This document shows positions 48,682-57,017 of a stretch of DNA of 64,000 nt, piece after piece. Within the stretch, counting starts at the first letter, position 1. Each line of letters starts with the position of its first letter. The DNA is from Rhizobium sp. Q54 (GTDB taxonomy: Bacteria > Bacteroidota > Bacteroidia > Flavobacteriales > Flavobacteriaceae): the NCBI GenBank assembly GCA_943328505.2, contig CALQAH020000003.1:1-64000 (forward strand). Direction: 5' to 3'. Made by a program: the position numbers and the translations under genes. The notes below the pieces were generated by a model, which saw only the letters and a program-made list of their open reading frames with translations, did no database searches and had not been told where the DNA came from.

Positions 48682-50838
48682 TTAATCCCCAATCAAAACC
48701 TCCAAAATACTAATAGCGGCTTCGCTTATCTTAGTTCCTGGTCCAAAAACTGCAACGGCTCCGGCATCAAACAAAAATTGGTAATCCTGCGCAGGAATAA
48801 CACCGCCCACGATGACCATAATATCTTGTCGGCCGTATTTTTTGAGTTCCTCAATTACTTGGGGCACTAGGGTTTTGTGTCCGGCAGCTAGTGAGGAAAC
48901 GCCCAAAATGTGCACGTCGTTTTCCACCGCTTGCTTAGCGGCTTCGGCTGGCGTTTGAAAAAGCGGACCAATATCCACATCAAAACCTACGTCGGCATAA
49001 CCCGTTGCGACAACTTTGGCACCACGGTCGTGACCGTCCTGTCCCATTTTGGCAATCATAATGCGGGGACGACGCCCTTCTTTTTTAGCGAAGGCATCTG
49101 CTAATTGTTTTGCTTTTTCAAAGCTTTCGTCGTTCTTAATTTCTTTACTATACACGCCACTAAAAGATCTAATTTGTGCTTTGTACCTGCCAAAAACTTC
49201 CTCGAGTGCATCACTAATTTCTCCTAATGTGGCTCGGTTTCGGGCAGCTTCTATGGCTAAAGATAATAAATTTTCATTTTGATGACTATCAGAATCTGTT
49301 GAATTGTTTAGCGAGGCTCTAGCACAATCTGTTAATCTTGTCAAACTGGCTTTTACTTTTTCACTATCTCGTGCCGCTTTTATTTGGTTAAGGCGTTCAA
49401 TTTGTTGCTTGCGCACCATATCGTTATCGACATCCAAAATCTGTAATGGGTCTTCTTTGTCCAAACGGTATTTGTTCACACCTACAATAATATCTTGACT
49501 GCTGTCAATACGCGCTTGCTTTCTGGCTGCGGCTTCTTCGATACGCAATTTTGGAATTCCCGCTTCGATGGCTTTGGTCATGCCACCGAGTTCTTCTACT
49601 TCTTCAATGAGTTTCCAGGCACTTTGAGCAATGTCATTCGTCAAACTTTCTACATAATAACTGCCTGCCCATGGGTCGACGGTTTTGCAAATTTTGGTCT
49701 CTTCCTGTAAAAAGATTTGGGTATTTCGGGCAATTCGTGCCGAGAAATCGGTGGGTAATGCGATGGCTTCGTCCAACGCATTAGTATGTAACGATTGTGT
49801 TCCTCCAAAGGCTGCGGCAGCCGCTTCAATGCAGGTTCGTGCTACGTTATTAAAAGGATCTTGTTCGGTTAAACTCCAACCCGAAGTTTGGCAATGCGTT
49901 CGCAAGGCCAAAGATTTTTCGTCTTTAGGATTGAATTGTTTGAGCAATTTGGCCCATAACATTCGAGCGGCACGCATCTTGGCAATTTCCATAAAATGAT
50001 TCATACCAATCGCCCAGAAAAACGAAAGGCGAGGAGCGAACTCGTCAATTTTCATTCCGGTGGCTAAACCTGTTCGTATGTATTCTAAACCGTCGGCTAA
50101 AGTGTACGCCAATTCAATATCGGCGGTAGCTCCTGCTTCCTGCATGTGATAACCTGAAATAGAAATAGAGTTGAATTTAGGCATTTTTTTGCTCGTATAT
50201 TCAAATATATCCGCAATGATTTTCATGGAAGGCGTTGGCGGATAGATGTAGGTATTTCGCACCATGAACTCCTTCAAAATATCGTTTTGTATGGTTCCAG
50301 AAAGCAATTCCACCGCAACGCCTTGTTCTTCGGCAGCGACTATGTAAAATGCTAATATGGGCAACACCGCACCGTTCATGGTCATGGAAACTGACATTTC
50401 ATCCAGGGGAATTTGGTCGAAAAGGATTTTCATATCTTCTACCGAATCGATGGCAACTCCCGCTTTTCCCACATCGCCAAACACACGTTCGTGATCCGAA
50501 TCGTACCCGCGATGTGTGGCTAAATCAAACGCTACGGAAAGTCCTTTTTGTCCAGCAGCAAGATTTCTTCTGTAAAAGGCATTGCTTTCTTCGGCGGTGG
50601 AAAATCCTGCGTATTGGCGGACGGTCCAAGGTCGACGTACAAACATTGTGGAATAAGGTCCGCGTAAATTGGGTGCAAAACCGGCTGCGAAATCGAGGTG
50701 TTCTAATGCTGCAACGTCTTCTTCGGAGTAAAGGGGTTTTAGCTCAATATTCTCGGCAGTATGGAAGGTTTCTTTATTGGAAACTTCTAACTTCTGACTT
50801 CCTGCTTCTAGCTTTATATGTTGGATATTTTTTCTCAC
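48682..50838 (-). CDS. mutB: Methylmalonyl-CoA mutase large (catalytic) subunit
   Basis: Adenosylcobalamin-dependent interconversion of succinyl-CoA and methylmalonyl-CoA in propionate metabolism. The TIM-barrel part contains [19 protein letters not shown] and [15 protein letters not shown]. The C-terminal B12-binding domain has [11 protein letters not shown] with the cobalt-ligand H603, and [11 protein letters not shown]. Length is 718 residues. The N-terminal region has a [12 protein letters not shown] stretch that resembles a translated genomic repeat rather than conserved protein. It is the last gene of the udk-ftsB-mutA-antitoxin-toxin-mutB series and lies 20 bases after the toxin gene. 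Confidence 0.97.
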   Translation of the reverse strand: MRKNIQHIKLEAGSQKLEVSNKETFHTAENIELKPLYSEEDVAALEHLDFAAGFAPNLRGPYSTMFVRRPWTVRQYAGFSTAEESNAFYRRNLAAGQKGLSVAFDLATHRGYDSDHERVFGDVGKAGVAIDSVEDMKILFDQIPLDEMSVSMTMNGAVLPILAFYIVAAEEQGVAVELLSGTIQNDILKEFMVRNTYIYPPTPSMKIIADIFEYTSKKMPKFNSISISGYHMQEAGATADIELAYTLADGLEYIRTGLATGMKIDEFAPRLSFFWAIGMNHFMEIAKMRAARMLWAKLLKQFNPKDEKSLALRTHCQTSGWSLTEQDPFNNVARTCIEAAAAAFGGTQSLHTNALDEAIALPTDFSARIARNTQIFLQEETKICKTVDPWAGSYYVESLTNDIAQSAWKLIEEVEELGGMTKAIEAGIPKLRIEEAAARKQARIDSSQDIIVGVNKYRLDKEDPLQILDVDNDMVRKQQIERLNQIKAARDSEKVKASLTRLTDCARASLNNSTDSDSHQNENLLSLAIEAARNRATLGEISDALEEVFGRYKAQIRSFSGVYSKEIKNDESFEKAKQLADAFAKKEGRRPRIMIAKMGQDGHDRGAKVVATGYADVGFDVDIGPLFQTPAEAAKQAVENDVHILGVSSLAAGHKTLVPQVIEELKKYGRQDIMVIVGGVIPAQDYQFLFDAGAVAVFGPGTKISEAAISILEVLIGD

Positions 50839-50858
50839 TTTAAAATGAAATTACATTT

Positions 50859-51149
50859 TTAGATTGGATATTTTTTCGGATTTTTTGAAGTATGAAAGCA
50901 TGATAAAATGTAAACTATCTTATTCTCTTCATCAATTTCAAAAAATAGTAAATAGGGGAATTTTGATACTGAAATTGCGTGATAGTTTTTATAACGAATA
51001 CTAAAAAACGGATTTGTTTCTAATAAAAAACGGATTTCAGAAATTGTATCAATAAATTGATCTGAAACTTTTTGAGAAATTTTAGAATAGTAAAATTCGG
51101 CAGTTTCTATATCTTCTTGTGCATTTAAAGAAACAAAAATTTTATACAC
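50859..51149 (-). CDS. RelE/ParE-family toxin
   Basis: A 96-residue protein of the RelE/ParE superfamily. It starts with GTG (MYKIFVSLNAQEDIETAEFY) and ends with the typical IVYILSCFHTSKNPKKY. RelE members cleave mRNA and ParE members poison gyrase; which applies cannot be told from the sequence. The start overlaps the antitoxin stop by 8 bases, so translation is coupled, and GTG may keep toxin output low. The pair is inserted between mutA and mutB. Confidence 0.85.
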   Translation of the reverse strand: MYKIFVSLNAQEDIETAEFYYSKISQKVSDQFIDTISEIRFLLETNPFFSIRYKNYHAISVSKFPYLLFFEIDEENKIVYILSCFHTSKNPKKYPI

Positions 51150-51450
51150 CTTTTCTATTTTTTAATCTAGCTATAGATTCTTCTGCAGATATAAATGTTG
51201 ATTTATCTTCTTTTGAACGTTTGTTTAATATTGATTCTAAAGATTCATCAATGTCTAGAGTTATTGATGGATCTTTTAAATATTCGGCACTTCGTTCTCT
51301 AACTTGATCTATTTGCCATTGAGGAATTGAAACATCAATATTTTGAGAAGGCATGATAATCACATCAACTTCTTCGGCATTAAAATCTTCAGGAAGAGTA
51401 ATGCTTATTTTGTGATTTTTAACTTTTACGGTTTGTCTTATTGCTTCCAT
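51142..51450 (-). CDS. Antitoxin of the RelE/ParE-type pair
   Basis: A 102-residue partner of the downstream toxin. The N-terminal part (MEAIRQTVKVKNHKISITLP to VDVIIMPSQ) is a short beta-strand region common in Bacteroidota antitoxins. The middle (WQIDQVRERSAEYLKDPS) resembles the RelB-type motif found before such toxins, and the C-terminal tail (FISAEESIARLKNRKGV) resembles the toxin-binding end of another antitoxin type. Family assignment is therefore by context and pattern. It lies 26 bases after mutA, without an obvious promoter of its own. Confidence 0.75.
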   Translation of the reverse strand: MEAIRQTVKVKNHKISITLPEDFNAEEVDVIIMPSQNIDVSIPQWQIDQVRERSAEYLKDPSITLDIDESLESILNKRSKEDKSTFISAEESIARLKNRKGV

Positions 51451-51476
51451 TGTTTCTTTTTGATAAAGTTATGAAA

Positions 51477-52874
51477 TTATTCATTTGCTAATCGTTCCTG
51501 TTCCATTTTCTCCGCCAATCGTTTTTCAATAATGGGGACAATTAATGTTTTGCGGGGATTTTGTTTTACAAACGGATACAATTCCAAATCGTGTTTCATG
51601 CGGTCGTTTTTGTTGGGATATTTGTTGGTGCCCAACAAGGTTTCCTTTCCGCTGTTGAATAATTCCTGTTCTTTTTGAGCGCTTTCTGCAATTTTTCTTT
51701 GGATAGTTCCTTCGATTAATTGGGTAATGAATCCTCCTTTTTCTTCAATGTCTTTAAACAATAACAGGGCTTTTTCGGCTAGTTGTTCGGTAAGACTTTC
51801 AATGTAATAGGTTCCGTCGGCAGGATTATTTACCGCATCGAAATAGCTTTCTTTTTTTAAAATCAACAGTTGATTTCTGGAAATTCTATCGCCAAACTCA
51901 TTGTCTTTGTGGTACAAATTGTCATACGCCAAATTAGAAATCGCATTGGCACCACCCAAAATGGCACTCATGCATTCCGTTGTAGTTCGAAGCATATTGA
52001 CATTGTAATCGTATAAAGTTTTGTTGCGTTTGGTAGGCGTTGCGATGATATGGCAATCAAAATTGTGATGGTATTCTTTGGCTAAAGTGGCAAACAATAA
52101 ACGCAAAGCGCGCATTTTTGCAATTTCAAAAAAGTAATTGGTGCCAATCGAAACCTCGAGGGTTATAGGATGTCCTATAGCTAAATTACGGTTGAAATAT
52201 TCATTGACATGAGCTAAAGTATACGCCAATTGTTGTACCATATTGGCACCAGCATTTTGATAAATTCCTGATTGGATATTTATAAAAGGAACTATAGGCA
52301 TTTCATTGTCAGGGTCTTCAGCTGATGGTGCAAATCCTTTTACTTTTTCTAACCCTCCAAAATCGGTCTCTAAATTAGAAAACCAATTGCCCTCTTTCAC
52401 TAATTGACCTATTGGATCTACTTGAATTATGAATTTGGAATTATCATTTCTGTAGGCATAATTCATAATAGCAAGCTGCATATAATCAATGTCCAAAAAT
52501 GGAAGATTAAAATAATAAACCGTATTTTCTATCGGAAGTCCTTGCATTAATTCTTCGATGGAAACATCCTTGTTTTCAATCGTAAAGCGAATACTTTCGG
52601 CACCGCGATTTAACGTATCTAAAGCACGTTCGTTTGATTTTTTAACATCGTGAACGAAGATATTTTGTAAAATAGAAAACGGATGTTCGGGCGTTTTTAT
52701 ATTGAGTTTGGCGCGCGCTTCATCACTGTGGTAAAAGGGTTTTACTTTAATGCCTTCTGGACTTTCCCAAACTAAAGTTTCATTGTAATCGGCGCCTTTT
52801 AGTTCGTATTGAATTTGTTGTTTCCATTGTTTGGAAGACACAGGTTCGAACTCTTTGAATAATGAATCGTCCAT
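51477..52874 (-). CDS. mutA: Methylmalonyl-CoA mutase small subunit
   Basis: Non-catalytic subunit that pairs with MutB. Recognisable mutase segments are PVSSKQWKQQIQYELKGADY near the N-terminus, DGTYYIESLTEQLAEKALLL, and GSPEGIKVK-like turns in the barrel. At 465 residues it is much shorter than classic small subunits of about 620 and lacks the C-terminal B12-binding domain, so it keeps only the barrel part. It is separated from mutB by the toxin-antitoxin pair. Confidence 0.93.
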   Translation of the reverse strand: MDDSLFKEFEPVSSKQWKQQIQYELKGADYNETLVWESPEGIKVKPFYHSDEARAKLNIKTPEHPFSILQNIFVHDVKKSNERALDTLNRGAESIRFTIENKDVSIEELMQGLPIENTVYYFNLPFLDIDYMQLAIMNYAYRNDNSKFIIQVDPIGQLVKEGNWFSNLETDFGGLEKVKGFAPSAEDPDNEMPIVPFINIQSGIYQNAGANMVQQLAYTLAHVNEYFNRNLAIGHPITLEVSIGTNYFFEIAKMRALRLLFATLAKEYHHNFDCHIIATPTKRNKTLYDYNVNMLRTTTECMSAILGGANAISNLAYDNLYHKDNEFGDRISRNQLLILKKESYFDAVNNPADGTYYIESLTEQLAEKALLLFKDIEEKGGFITQLIEGTIQRKIAESAQKEQELFNSGKETLLGTNKYPNKNDRMKHDLELYPFVKQNPRKTLIVPIIEKRLAEKMEQERLANE

Positions 52875-52886
52875 TTTGTAATGATT

Positions 52887-53234
52887 TTATAAAGATTTTG
52901 ACTTTTCATCCGGAATGCTATCGTCTTCAAACTCGATGATATAAATATCTTCGCTATCTTTTTTCATGAAGTATTTTTCGCGCGCGTATTTTTCTATCTG
53001 ATCTGGGTTTTTAAGATTTTTGATATTTTCCTGGTCTTTTCTAATTTCGTCTTGATAGTACTTTTTATTGTCCTCCAGTTCATCCAATTGTTTGTCCAAA
53101 ACACGGTGTTCTAAATAGGAATAATTGTCTAAAAAAAGCATCCAAATAGTAAAAAAAGCCAACACGATAACGTATCTATTGCCTAGAATTTTTAGGATAG
53201 GATAGCTTTCGGATAGTTTTTTAAAATTACTCAT
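52887..53234 (-). CDS. FtsB/DivIC-family cell division protein
   Basis: A 115-residue septum-formation protein. A single transmembrane helix (about residues 19-37) is followed by a coiled coil (QLDELEDNKKYYQDEIRKDQ) and the family motif YAREKYFMKKDSEDIYIIEF. FtsB/DivIC links FtsL and FtsQ in the divisome. It lies 21 bases after udk and 12 before mutA on the same strand. Confidence 0.9.
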   Translation of the reverse strand: MSNFKKLSESYPILKILGNRYVIVLAFFTIWMLFLDNYSYLEHRVLDKQLDELEDNKKYYQDEIRKDQENIKNLKNPDQIEKYAREKYFMKKDSEDIYIIEFEDDSIPDEKSKSL

Positions 53235-53255
53235 AGGTTACTTTGTTTTGTAAAT

Positions 53256-53864
53256 TTATGTAATTCTTTGATTAATTACCGCACGAACCACGTCAATTGC
53301 AACAGTGTTGTATTTATCGTTTGGAATGATAATATCAGCATAGGCTTTAGTTGGTTCAATAAACTGTTGGTGCATTGGTTTTAATGTGGTTTGATATCGG
53401 TTAAGCACTTCTTCCATATCACGACCGCGTTCGGCAATGTCTCTTTTTAATCTTCGAATTAATCGCTCATCAGAATCGGCATGAACAAAAACTTTTACAT
53501 CAAACAAATCGCGTAATTCGGGATTGGCTAAGATTAGAATTCCTTCAACAATCATTACTTTCCGAGGATGTGTTTTGATGGTATCATCGGTTCTATTGTG
53601 TGTAACAAAGGAATAAACAGGTTGTTCAATGGTTTTGCCGTCTTTCAAATCTTTCAAATGTTGAACTAAAAGTTCAAAGTCGATAGCACGAGGATGATCA
53701 AAATTAATTAAAGATCTTTCCTCAAAACTTAGGTTGTGGTTTTCCTTGTAGTACGAGTCTTGTGAAATAATACCCACTTCGGTTTGTGGTAATTCATTCA
53801 TGATTTGATGTACAACGGTTGTTTTGCCGCTACCTGTTCCACCTGCAATTCCAATAATGAGCAT
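53256..53864 (-). CDS. udk: Uridine kinase
   Basis: Pyrimidine salvage kinase that phosphorylates uridine and cytidine, 202 residues (E. coli 213). The P-loop is GGTGSGKT (residues 8-15). Family segments include IISQDSYYKENHNLSFEE, NFDHPRAIDFELL and MIVEGILILANPELRDLFD. It appears to be the first gene of the minus-strand series ending in mutB, with a candidate promoter 27 bases upstream. Confidence 0.95.
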   Translation of the reverse strand: MLIIGIAGGTGSGKTTVVHQIMNELPQTEVGIISQDSYYKENHNLSFEERSLINFDHPRAIDFELLVQHLKDLKDGKTIEQPVYSFVTHNRTDDTIKTHPRKVMIVEGILILANPELRDLFDVKVFVHADSDERLIRRLKRDIAERGRDMEEVLNRYQTTLKPMHQQFIEPTKAYADIIIPNDKYNTVAIDVVRAVINQRIT

Positions 53865-53890
53865 AAATAGATGTATTTTTTTGGTTGGAA

Positions 53891-53898
53891 CAAAAATA
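53891..53898 (-). promoter_or_regulatory. Candidate -7 promoter element of the udk operon
   Basis: On the minus strand TATTTTTG fits TAnnTTTG and lies 27 bases before the udk ATG. The TTG element is not evident, so the site is tentative. Confidence 0.4.
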
Positions 53899-53962
53899 GG
53901 AATTTTATTGAGAGTGAATTTTATTTTTTTTGGAAATGTTATAAATGAAAAGACTTTTGTTT

Positions 53963-53988
53963 GGGTGGCAGGATTACTTCGTGATCCT
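53963..53988 (-). repeat. tRNA-Pro-like 3' fragment
   Basis: On the minus strand this reads CAGG, a 10-base loop region, then AATCCTGCCACCC, which is identical to 13 bases of the T-arm and acceptor 3' strand of the nearby tRNA-Pro. It keeps the same orientation about 170 bases from the tRNA. It may be a relic of a tRNA-directed insertion; the short match also allows chance. Confidence 0.35.
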
Positions 53989-54019
53989 GAGTTTGGGCTC
54001 TATTACCTATAAATCCTAT

Positions 54020-54037
54020 TGCGTTTGTCAACGCAAT
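54020..54037. repeat. Short perfect hairpin
   Basis: TTGCGTT-TGTC-AACGCAA is a seven-pair perfect stem with a 4-base loop, between the tRNA-like fragment and a larger hairpin. Role unknown. Confidence 0.5.
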
Positions 54038-54038
54038 T

Positions 54039-54099
54039 ATTTTTTATTGGAAAAAAATAGGCTACAATGAATTTTGCCTATTTTTTTCCAATAAAAAAT
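54039..54099. repeat. 24-bp perfect inverted repeat
   Basis: The 24 bases at 54039-54062 are the exact reverse complement of 54076-54099, with a 13-base spacer. The arms contain ATTGG, an A-run and TAGGC. It lies directly downstream of the tRNA-Pro terminator, which it partly overlaps, and could back up termination on either strand. Confidence 0.75.
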
Positions 54100-54125
54100 C
54101 CCTTCTGTTTTCACAGAAGGGATTT
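54093..54125 (-). terminator. Terminator of tRNA-Pro
   Basis: On the minus strand AAATCCCTTCTGT pairs with ACAGAAGGGATTT across GAAA and is followed by a T-tract. It lies 6 bases after the tRNA. Confidence 0.85.
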
Positions 54126-54130
54126 ATCGG

Positions 54131-54205
54131 TCGGGGTGGCAGGATTCGAACCTGCGGCCTCCTGCTCCCAAAGCAGGCGCGATAACCGAGCTACGCTACA
54201 CCCCG
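54131..54205 (-). tRNA. tRNA-Pro, anticodon TGG
   Basis: A 75-nt cloverleaf on the minus strand. The acceptor stem is CGGGGTG with CACCCCG, followed by discriminator A. The anticodon stem CCTGC/GCAGG encloses the loop TTTGGGA with anticodon TGG. The T arm is GCAGG-TTCGAAT-CCTGC. The CCA end is not encoded. A hairpin terminator follows. Confidence 0.95.
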
Positions 54206-54325
54206 AAAGCGATTGCAAATATAACATTATATTTTATTATATAAAATTAATTGAAAGAATAACTCGGATTTATAAGTGAATAGTTTTTTCTAATTTTTTC
54301 TCAAGTTATTTTTCACTTAAAAGTT

Positions 54326-54333
54326 TACCTTTG
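54326..54333 (+). promoter_or_regulatory. Candidate promoter -7 element of trxB
   Basis: TACCTTTG fits TAnnTTTG 33 bases before the trxB ATG. The upstream TTG element is not present at ideal spacing. Confidence 0.45.
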
Positions 54334-54366
54334 CCACAAATTAAAAATAATCTTATTTTAGAATAT

Positions 54367-55314
54367 ATGTCGGATACAATTGAAAAAGTAAAATGCTTAA
54401 TTATAGGCTCCGGACCTGCCGGATATACCGCTGCCATTTATGCCGCTAGAGCGAATATGAATCCTGTTTTATATCAAGGAACTCAACCTGGGGGACAATT
54501 AACGACAACGAATGAAGTTGAAAATTGGCCAGGGAATCCAGAAGGAATAACGGGTCCAGAAATGATGGTGCAAATACAAGAGCAAGCACAACGATTTGGA
54601 ACCGATGTACGTGATGGTTGGGCAACTAAAGTTGATTTTTCAGGTTCCGTGCATAAAGTATGGATAAATGATACTAAAGAAATTCATGCTGAAACAGTCA
54701 TTATTTCAACAGGCGCAACAGCCAAATATTTAGGAATTCCTTCAGAGCAGCATTATTTGCAAACGGGTGGTGGTGTTTCTGCTTGTGCGGTTTGCGATGG
54801 TTTTTTCTATAGAAATCAGGAAGTGGTGATTGTAGGTGCTGGAGATTCGGCTTGTGAAGAAGCTCATTATTTATCCAAACTTTGTAAAAAAGTGACGATG
54901 CTTGTTCGTAGCGAAAAATTCAGAGCTTCCAAAATCATGGAAGAGCGCGTTAAAAAAACAGAAAATATTACGATTTTGATGAATCATGATACGGTAGAAG
55001 TGCTTGGTGATGGTCAAGTGGTGACTTCGGTAACGGCTAAAAATAAAACTACGGGTGACATTTTTGGAATTCCTGCTACGGGATTTTTTGTAGCGATTGG
55101 ACACAAACCCAACACCGATATTTTTGCGGACTATTTGACACTTGATGAAACAGGTTATATTGTAAATATTCCAGGAACCTCTAAAACCAATGTGGCTGGA
55201 GTTTTTGTAGGAGGAGATGCTGCGGACCATGTTTACAGACAAGCGATAACGGCTGCTGGAACGGGATGTATGGCTGCTTTAGATGCCGAAAGGTATTTGG
55301 CTTCTTTGGAATAA
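54367..55314 (+). CDS. trxB: Thioredoxin reductase
   Basis: NADPH- and FAD-dependent reductase of thioredoxin, cytoplasmic, 315 residues (E. coli 321). The FAD-binding motif is GSGPAGYTAA (from residue 14), the redox-active cysteines are C140 and C143 in ACAVCDG, the NADPH motif is GAGDSACEEA, and the C-terminal FAD contact is FVGGDAADHVYRQA. The ATG at 54367 gives the usual MSDTIEKVKCLIIG start; a TTG upstream would overlap the promoter. A strong terminator follows. Confidence 0.96.
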   Translation: MSDTIEKVKCLIIGSGPAGYTAAIYAARANMNPVLYQGTQPGGQLTTTNEVENWPGNPEGITGPEMMVQIQEQAQRFGTDVRDGWATKVDFSGSVHKVWINDTKEIHAETVIISTGATAKYLGIPSEQHYLQTGGGVSACAVCDGFFYRNQEVVIVGAGDSACEEAHYLSKLCKKVTMLVRSEKFRASKIMEERVKKTENITILMNHDTVEVLGDGQVVTSVTAKNKTTGDIFGIPATGFFVAIGHKPNTDIFADYLTLDETGYIVNIPGTSKTNVAGVFVGGDAADHVYRQAITAAGTGCMAALDAERYLASLE

Positions 55315-55330
55315 GTAAAATTATTGATAT

Positions 55331-55371
55331 AAAAATCCCGTCTAGTTTTATAACTTGACGGGATTTTTTTA
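55331..55371. terminator. Bidirectional terminator between trxB and a DUF2807 gene
   Basis: AAAAATCCCGTC (55331-55342) pairs with GACGGGATTTTT (55357-55368), with AGTT/AACT extending the stem inward. A-rich and T-rich flanks allow use by both convergent genes. Confidence 0.85.
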
Positions 55372-56202
55372 TTTAGAAGGTTTTTTAGTTAAAACCGCAC
55401 TTTCGGTAAAGCGTTTTAATTCAATTTTAGGTTCGCCATATAACTGTATTTCTGATTTTCCAGAGGCATCGATGCTTACTTTAGTTGCGACCATGATTTT
55501 TGCAGTGGAATAACCTTCGGCTTTAATTTCGGCATTTTTAGCTATTAATTTTTCGCCATCTAAGGATGCGTTATTGTCTAAGGTTAAGTCGAGATCTATA
55601 ATGTCGCCTTCAATGTCTCCTTTTGATTTTTGATAGAGGTCAAATTTCATGGATGTTGAAGAAATCAAAGCTTTTAATTGAGCGCTTTTACTTAAGTCAA
55701 TTGTCGTTTTTTCTGATTTTAGATTGAGTTCCACTTTTGATTTGTCATTAGCCATTAAAGTGAACATTTTTGTTTTTGCATTCAAAAACAGTTTGGCATA
55801 ATCATAGGTTTTAAAAGTAATATTATCTAAAGTTATATCGGATAAAGCTGTTATGTTGGTTTCGTTTTTGGCAATTAACATTTTAAAGTCGTCGGTATAG
55901 GTTACTCGAACGCTTAGTTTTTTTGAACTTGTGATGTCTCTTGAGGTTGATAATTTTAGTGTATTTCCAGCCGATTTATATTCTACATATTCAATTAGAT
56001 TGTCATCGGCTTCAATTTCGATGGCACATTCATTTCCTTTTACTAAAAAGATTTCCAAGTTGTCTTCAACTTCTAAATTTTGAAAATTTTCAACTTCTTT
56101 TTGTTCCATTTTTACGATTTTGGAACCTTTTACTTTTTCTTTCTTTTGGGCGAAAGAAAGAAAAGAGCATAAAATGAAAGTAAGTGTAATTATTTTTTTC
56201 AT
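55369..56202 (-). CDS. DUF2807 (GIN-domain) exported protein
   Basis: A 277-residue protein with a signal peptide (MKKIITLTFILCSFLSFAQ) and repeated short beta strands of the DUF2807 type (FQNLEVEDNLEIFLVKGNEC, IEIEADDNLIEYVEY). These domains form a beta-helix-like structure and are annotated as putative auto-transporter adhesin head domains; real functions are unknown. It is related to the lipoprotein encoded next to it but carries no lipobox and has a separate terminator upstream, so it is probably transcribed on its own. Confidence 0.82.
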   Translation of the reverse strand: MKKIITLTFILCSFLSFAQKKEKVKGSKIVKMEQKEVENFQNLEVEDNLEIFLVKGNECAIEIEADDNLIEYVEYKSAGNTLKLSTSRDITSSKKLSVRVTYTDDFKMLIAKNETNITALSDITLDNITFKTYDYAKLFLNAKTKMFTLMANDKSKVELNLKSEKTTIDLSKSAQLKALISSTSMKFDLYQKSKGDIEGDIIDLDLTLDNNASLDGEKLIAKNAEIKAEGYSTAKIMVATKVSIDASGKSEIQLYGEPKIELKRFTESAVLTKKPSK

Positions 56203-56229
56203 AAAATGGTCATATAGGTTTTGTCAAAA

Positions 56230-56267
56230 ATATAAAAAAAAACATCCCAATTGGCATTGGGATGCTT
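56230..56267 (-). terminator. Terminator of the PadR-PspC-GIN operon
   Basis: On the minus strand CATCCCAA pairs with TTGGGATG across a 6-base loop and is followed by nine or more T residues. It lies just after the GIN lipoprotein gene. Confidence 0.85.
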
Positions 56268-56274
56268 TATTAAC

Positions 56275-57015
56275 TTATTCTTTTGAAATGCTACCGCCAG
56301 AACTTTCTTCTTTGATAAGAGTTTTTGGAGCATGATTGTATTCAATTGAGCCACCACTGGAGGCTTTTGCTTTCAATAGTTCAATTGGATGTACCATTGT
56401 AGAACTTCCACTAGTTGATTCAGAAGTAATTTCGTTAACCATTAAATCTCCAGCTTTTATTTCACTGCCGCTTGATGACGATGAGGTTAAACTTAATGCT
56501 TTACCTTTTATCGTGATGGCGCTTCCACTCGTTGTTTCACAATCTACTGCGTCAATTTCAACTTCTATATCAATTTCACTTCCACTACTGCTTTTTACAT
56601 TTAAATTGGTTCCAAGAAATGTATTTTGTCCTGTAATATCTGCGCCACTTGTAGTTTCTAGACTTGTAATGGTTGGCATTTTTACTCGAATTGTTTTCGA
56701 CTCACATTCATCAATGTTTTCGTCAGTTGTAATAATAAGTGTGCCATTTTCAACTTTGGTAGTAATGTGTTCCAATAAATTTTCATCGGCTTTAACTTCT
56801 ACAAAATAGGATTTAGATTGTTCCACTTCAACATTCAAACCACGACTTGCTTCAATTTTTGTAAAACTACCTTCAACATCACGTTTTTCAGTTCTTACAT
56901 CGCCATTACCATCGATGCCATTGCCAAAATTAAAGTTGGCGTGACAGGAAGTGAATAATATAGCCATTATTGTTGCAATAACGATTTTTGTACAAAAAAC
57001 TATAAATTTTACCAT
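56275..57015 (-). CDS. DUF2807 (GIN-domain) lipoprotein
   Basis: A 246-residue lipoprotein. The signal segment ends in the lipobox LFTSC (C24). The mature part begins FTKIEASRGLNVEVEQSKSY, the DUF2807 opening, and continues as a series of beta turns with repeated SSGSEI/TSGSAI/SSGGSI motifs, typical of a right-handed beta-helix. It is the third gene of an operon after the PadR regulator and the PspC protein, with a 2-base gap to the PspC gene, so an envelope role connected to them is inferred. Confidence 0.85.
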   Translation of the reverse strand: MVKFIVFCTKIVIATIMAILFTSCHANFNFGNGIDGNGDVRTEKRDVEGSFTKIEASRGLNVEVEQSKSYFVEVKADENLLEHITTKVENGTLIITTDENIDECESKTIRVKMPTITSLETTSGADITGQNTFLGTNLNVKSSSGSEIDIEVEIDAVDCETTSGSAITIKGKALSLTSSSSSGSEIKAGDLMVNEITSESTSGSSTMVHPIELLKAKASSGGSIEYNHAPKTLIKEESSGGSISKE

Positions 57016-57017
57016 GA

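Noticed and set aside
53824..54012. 62-codon plus-strand frame in the udk-tRNA gap
   Set aside because: It starts inside udk on the opposite strand, has no start context, and runs over hairpins and the tRNA-like fragment.
54067..54279. Plus-strand reading frame opposite tRNA-Pro with AGFEPAASCSQSRRDNRATLH
   Set aside because: This peptide is a well-known artefact of translating the antisense strand of tRNA genes; the strand holds a complete tRNA-Pro.
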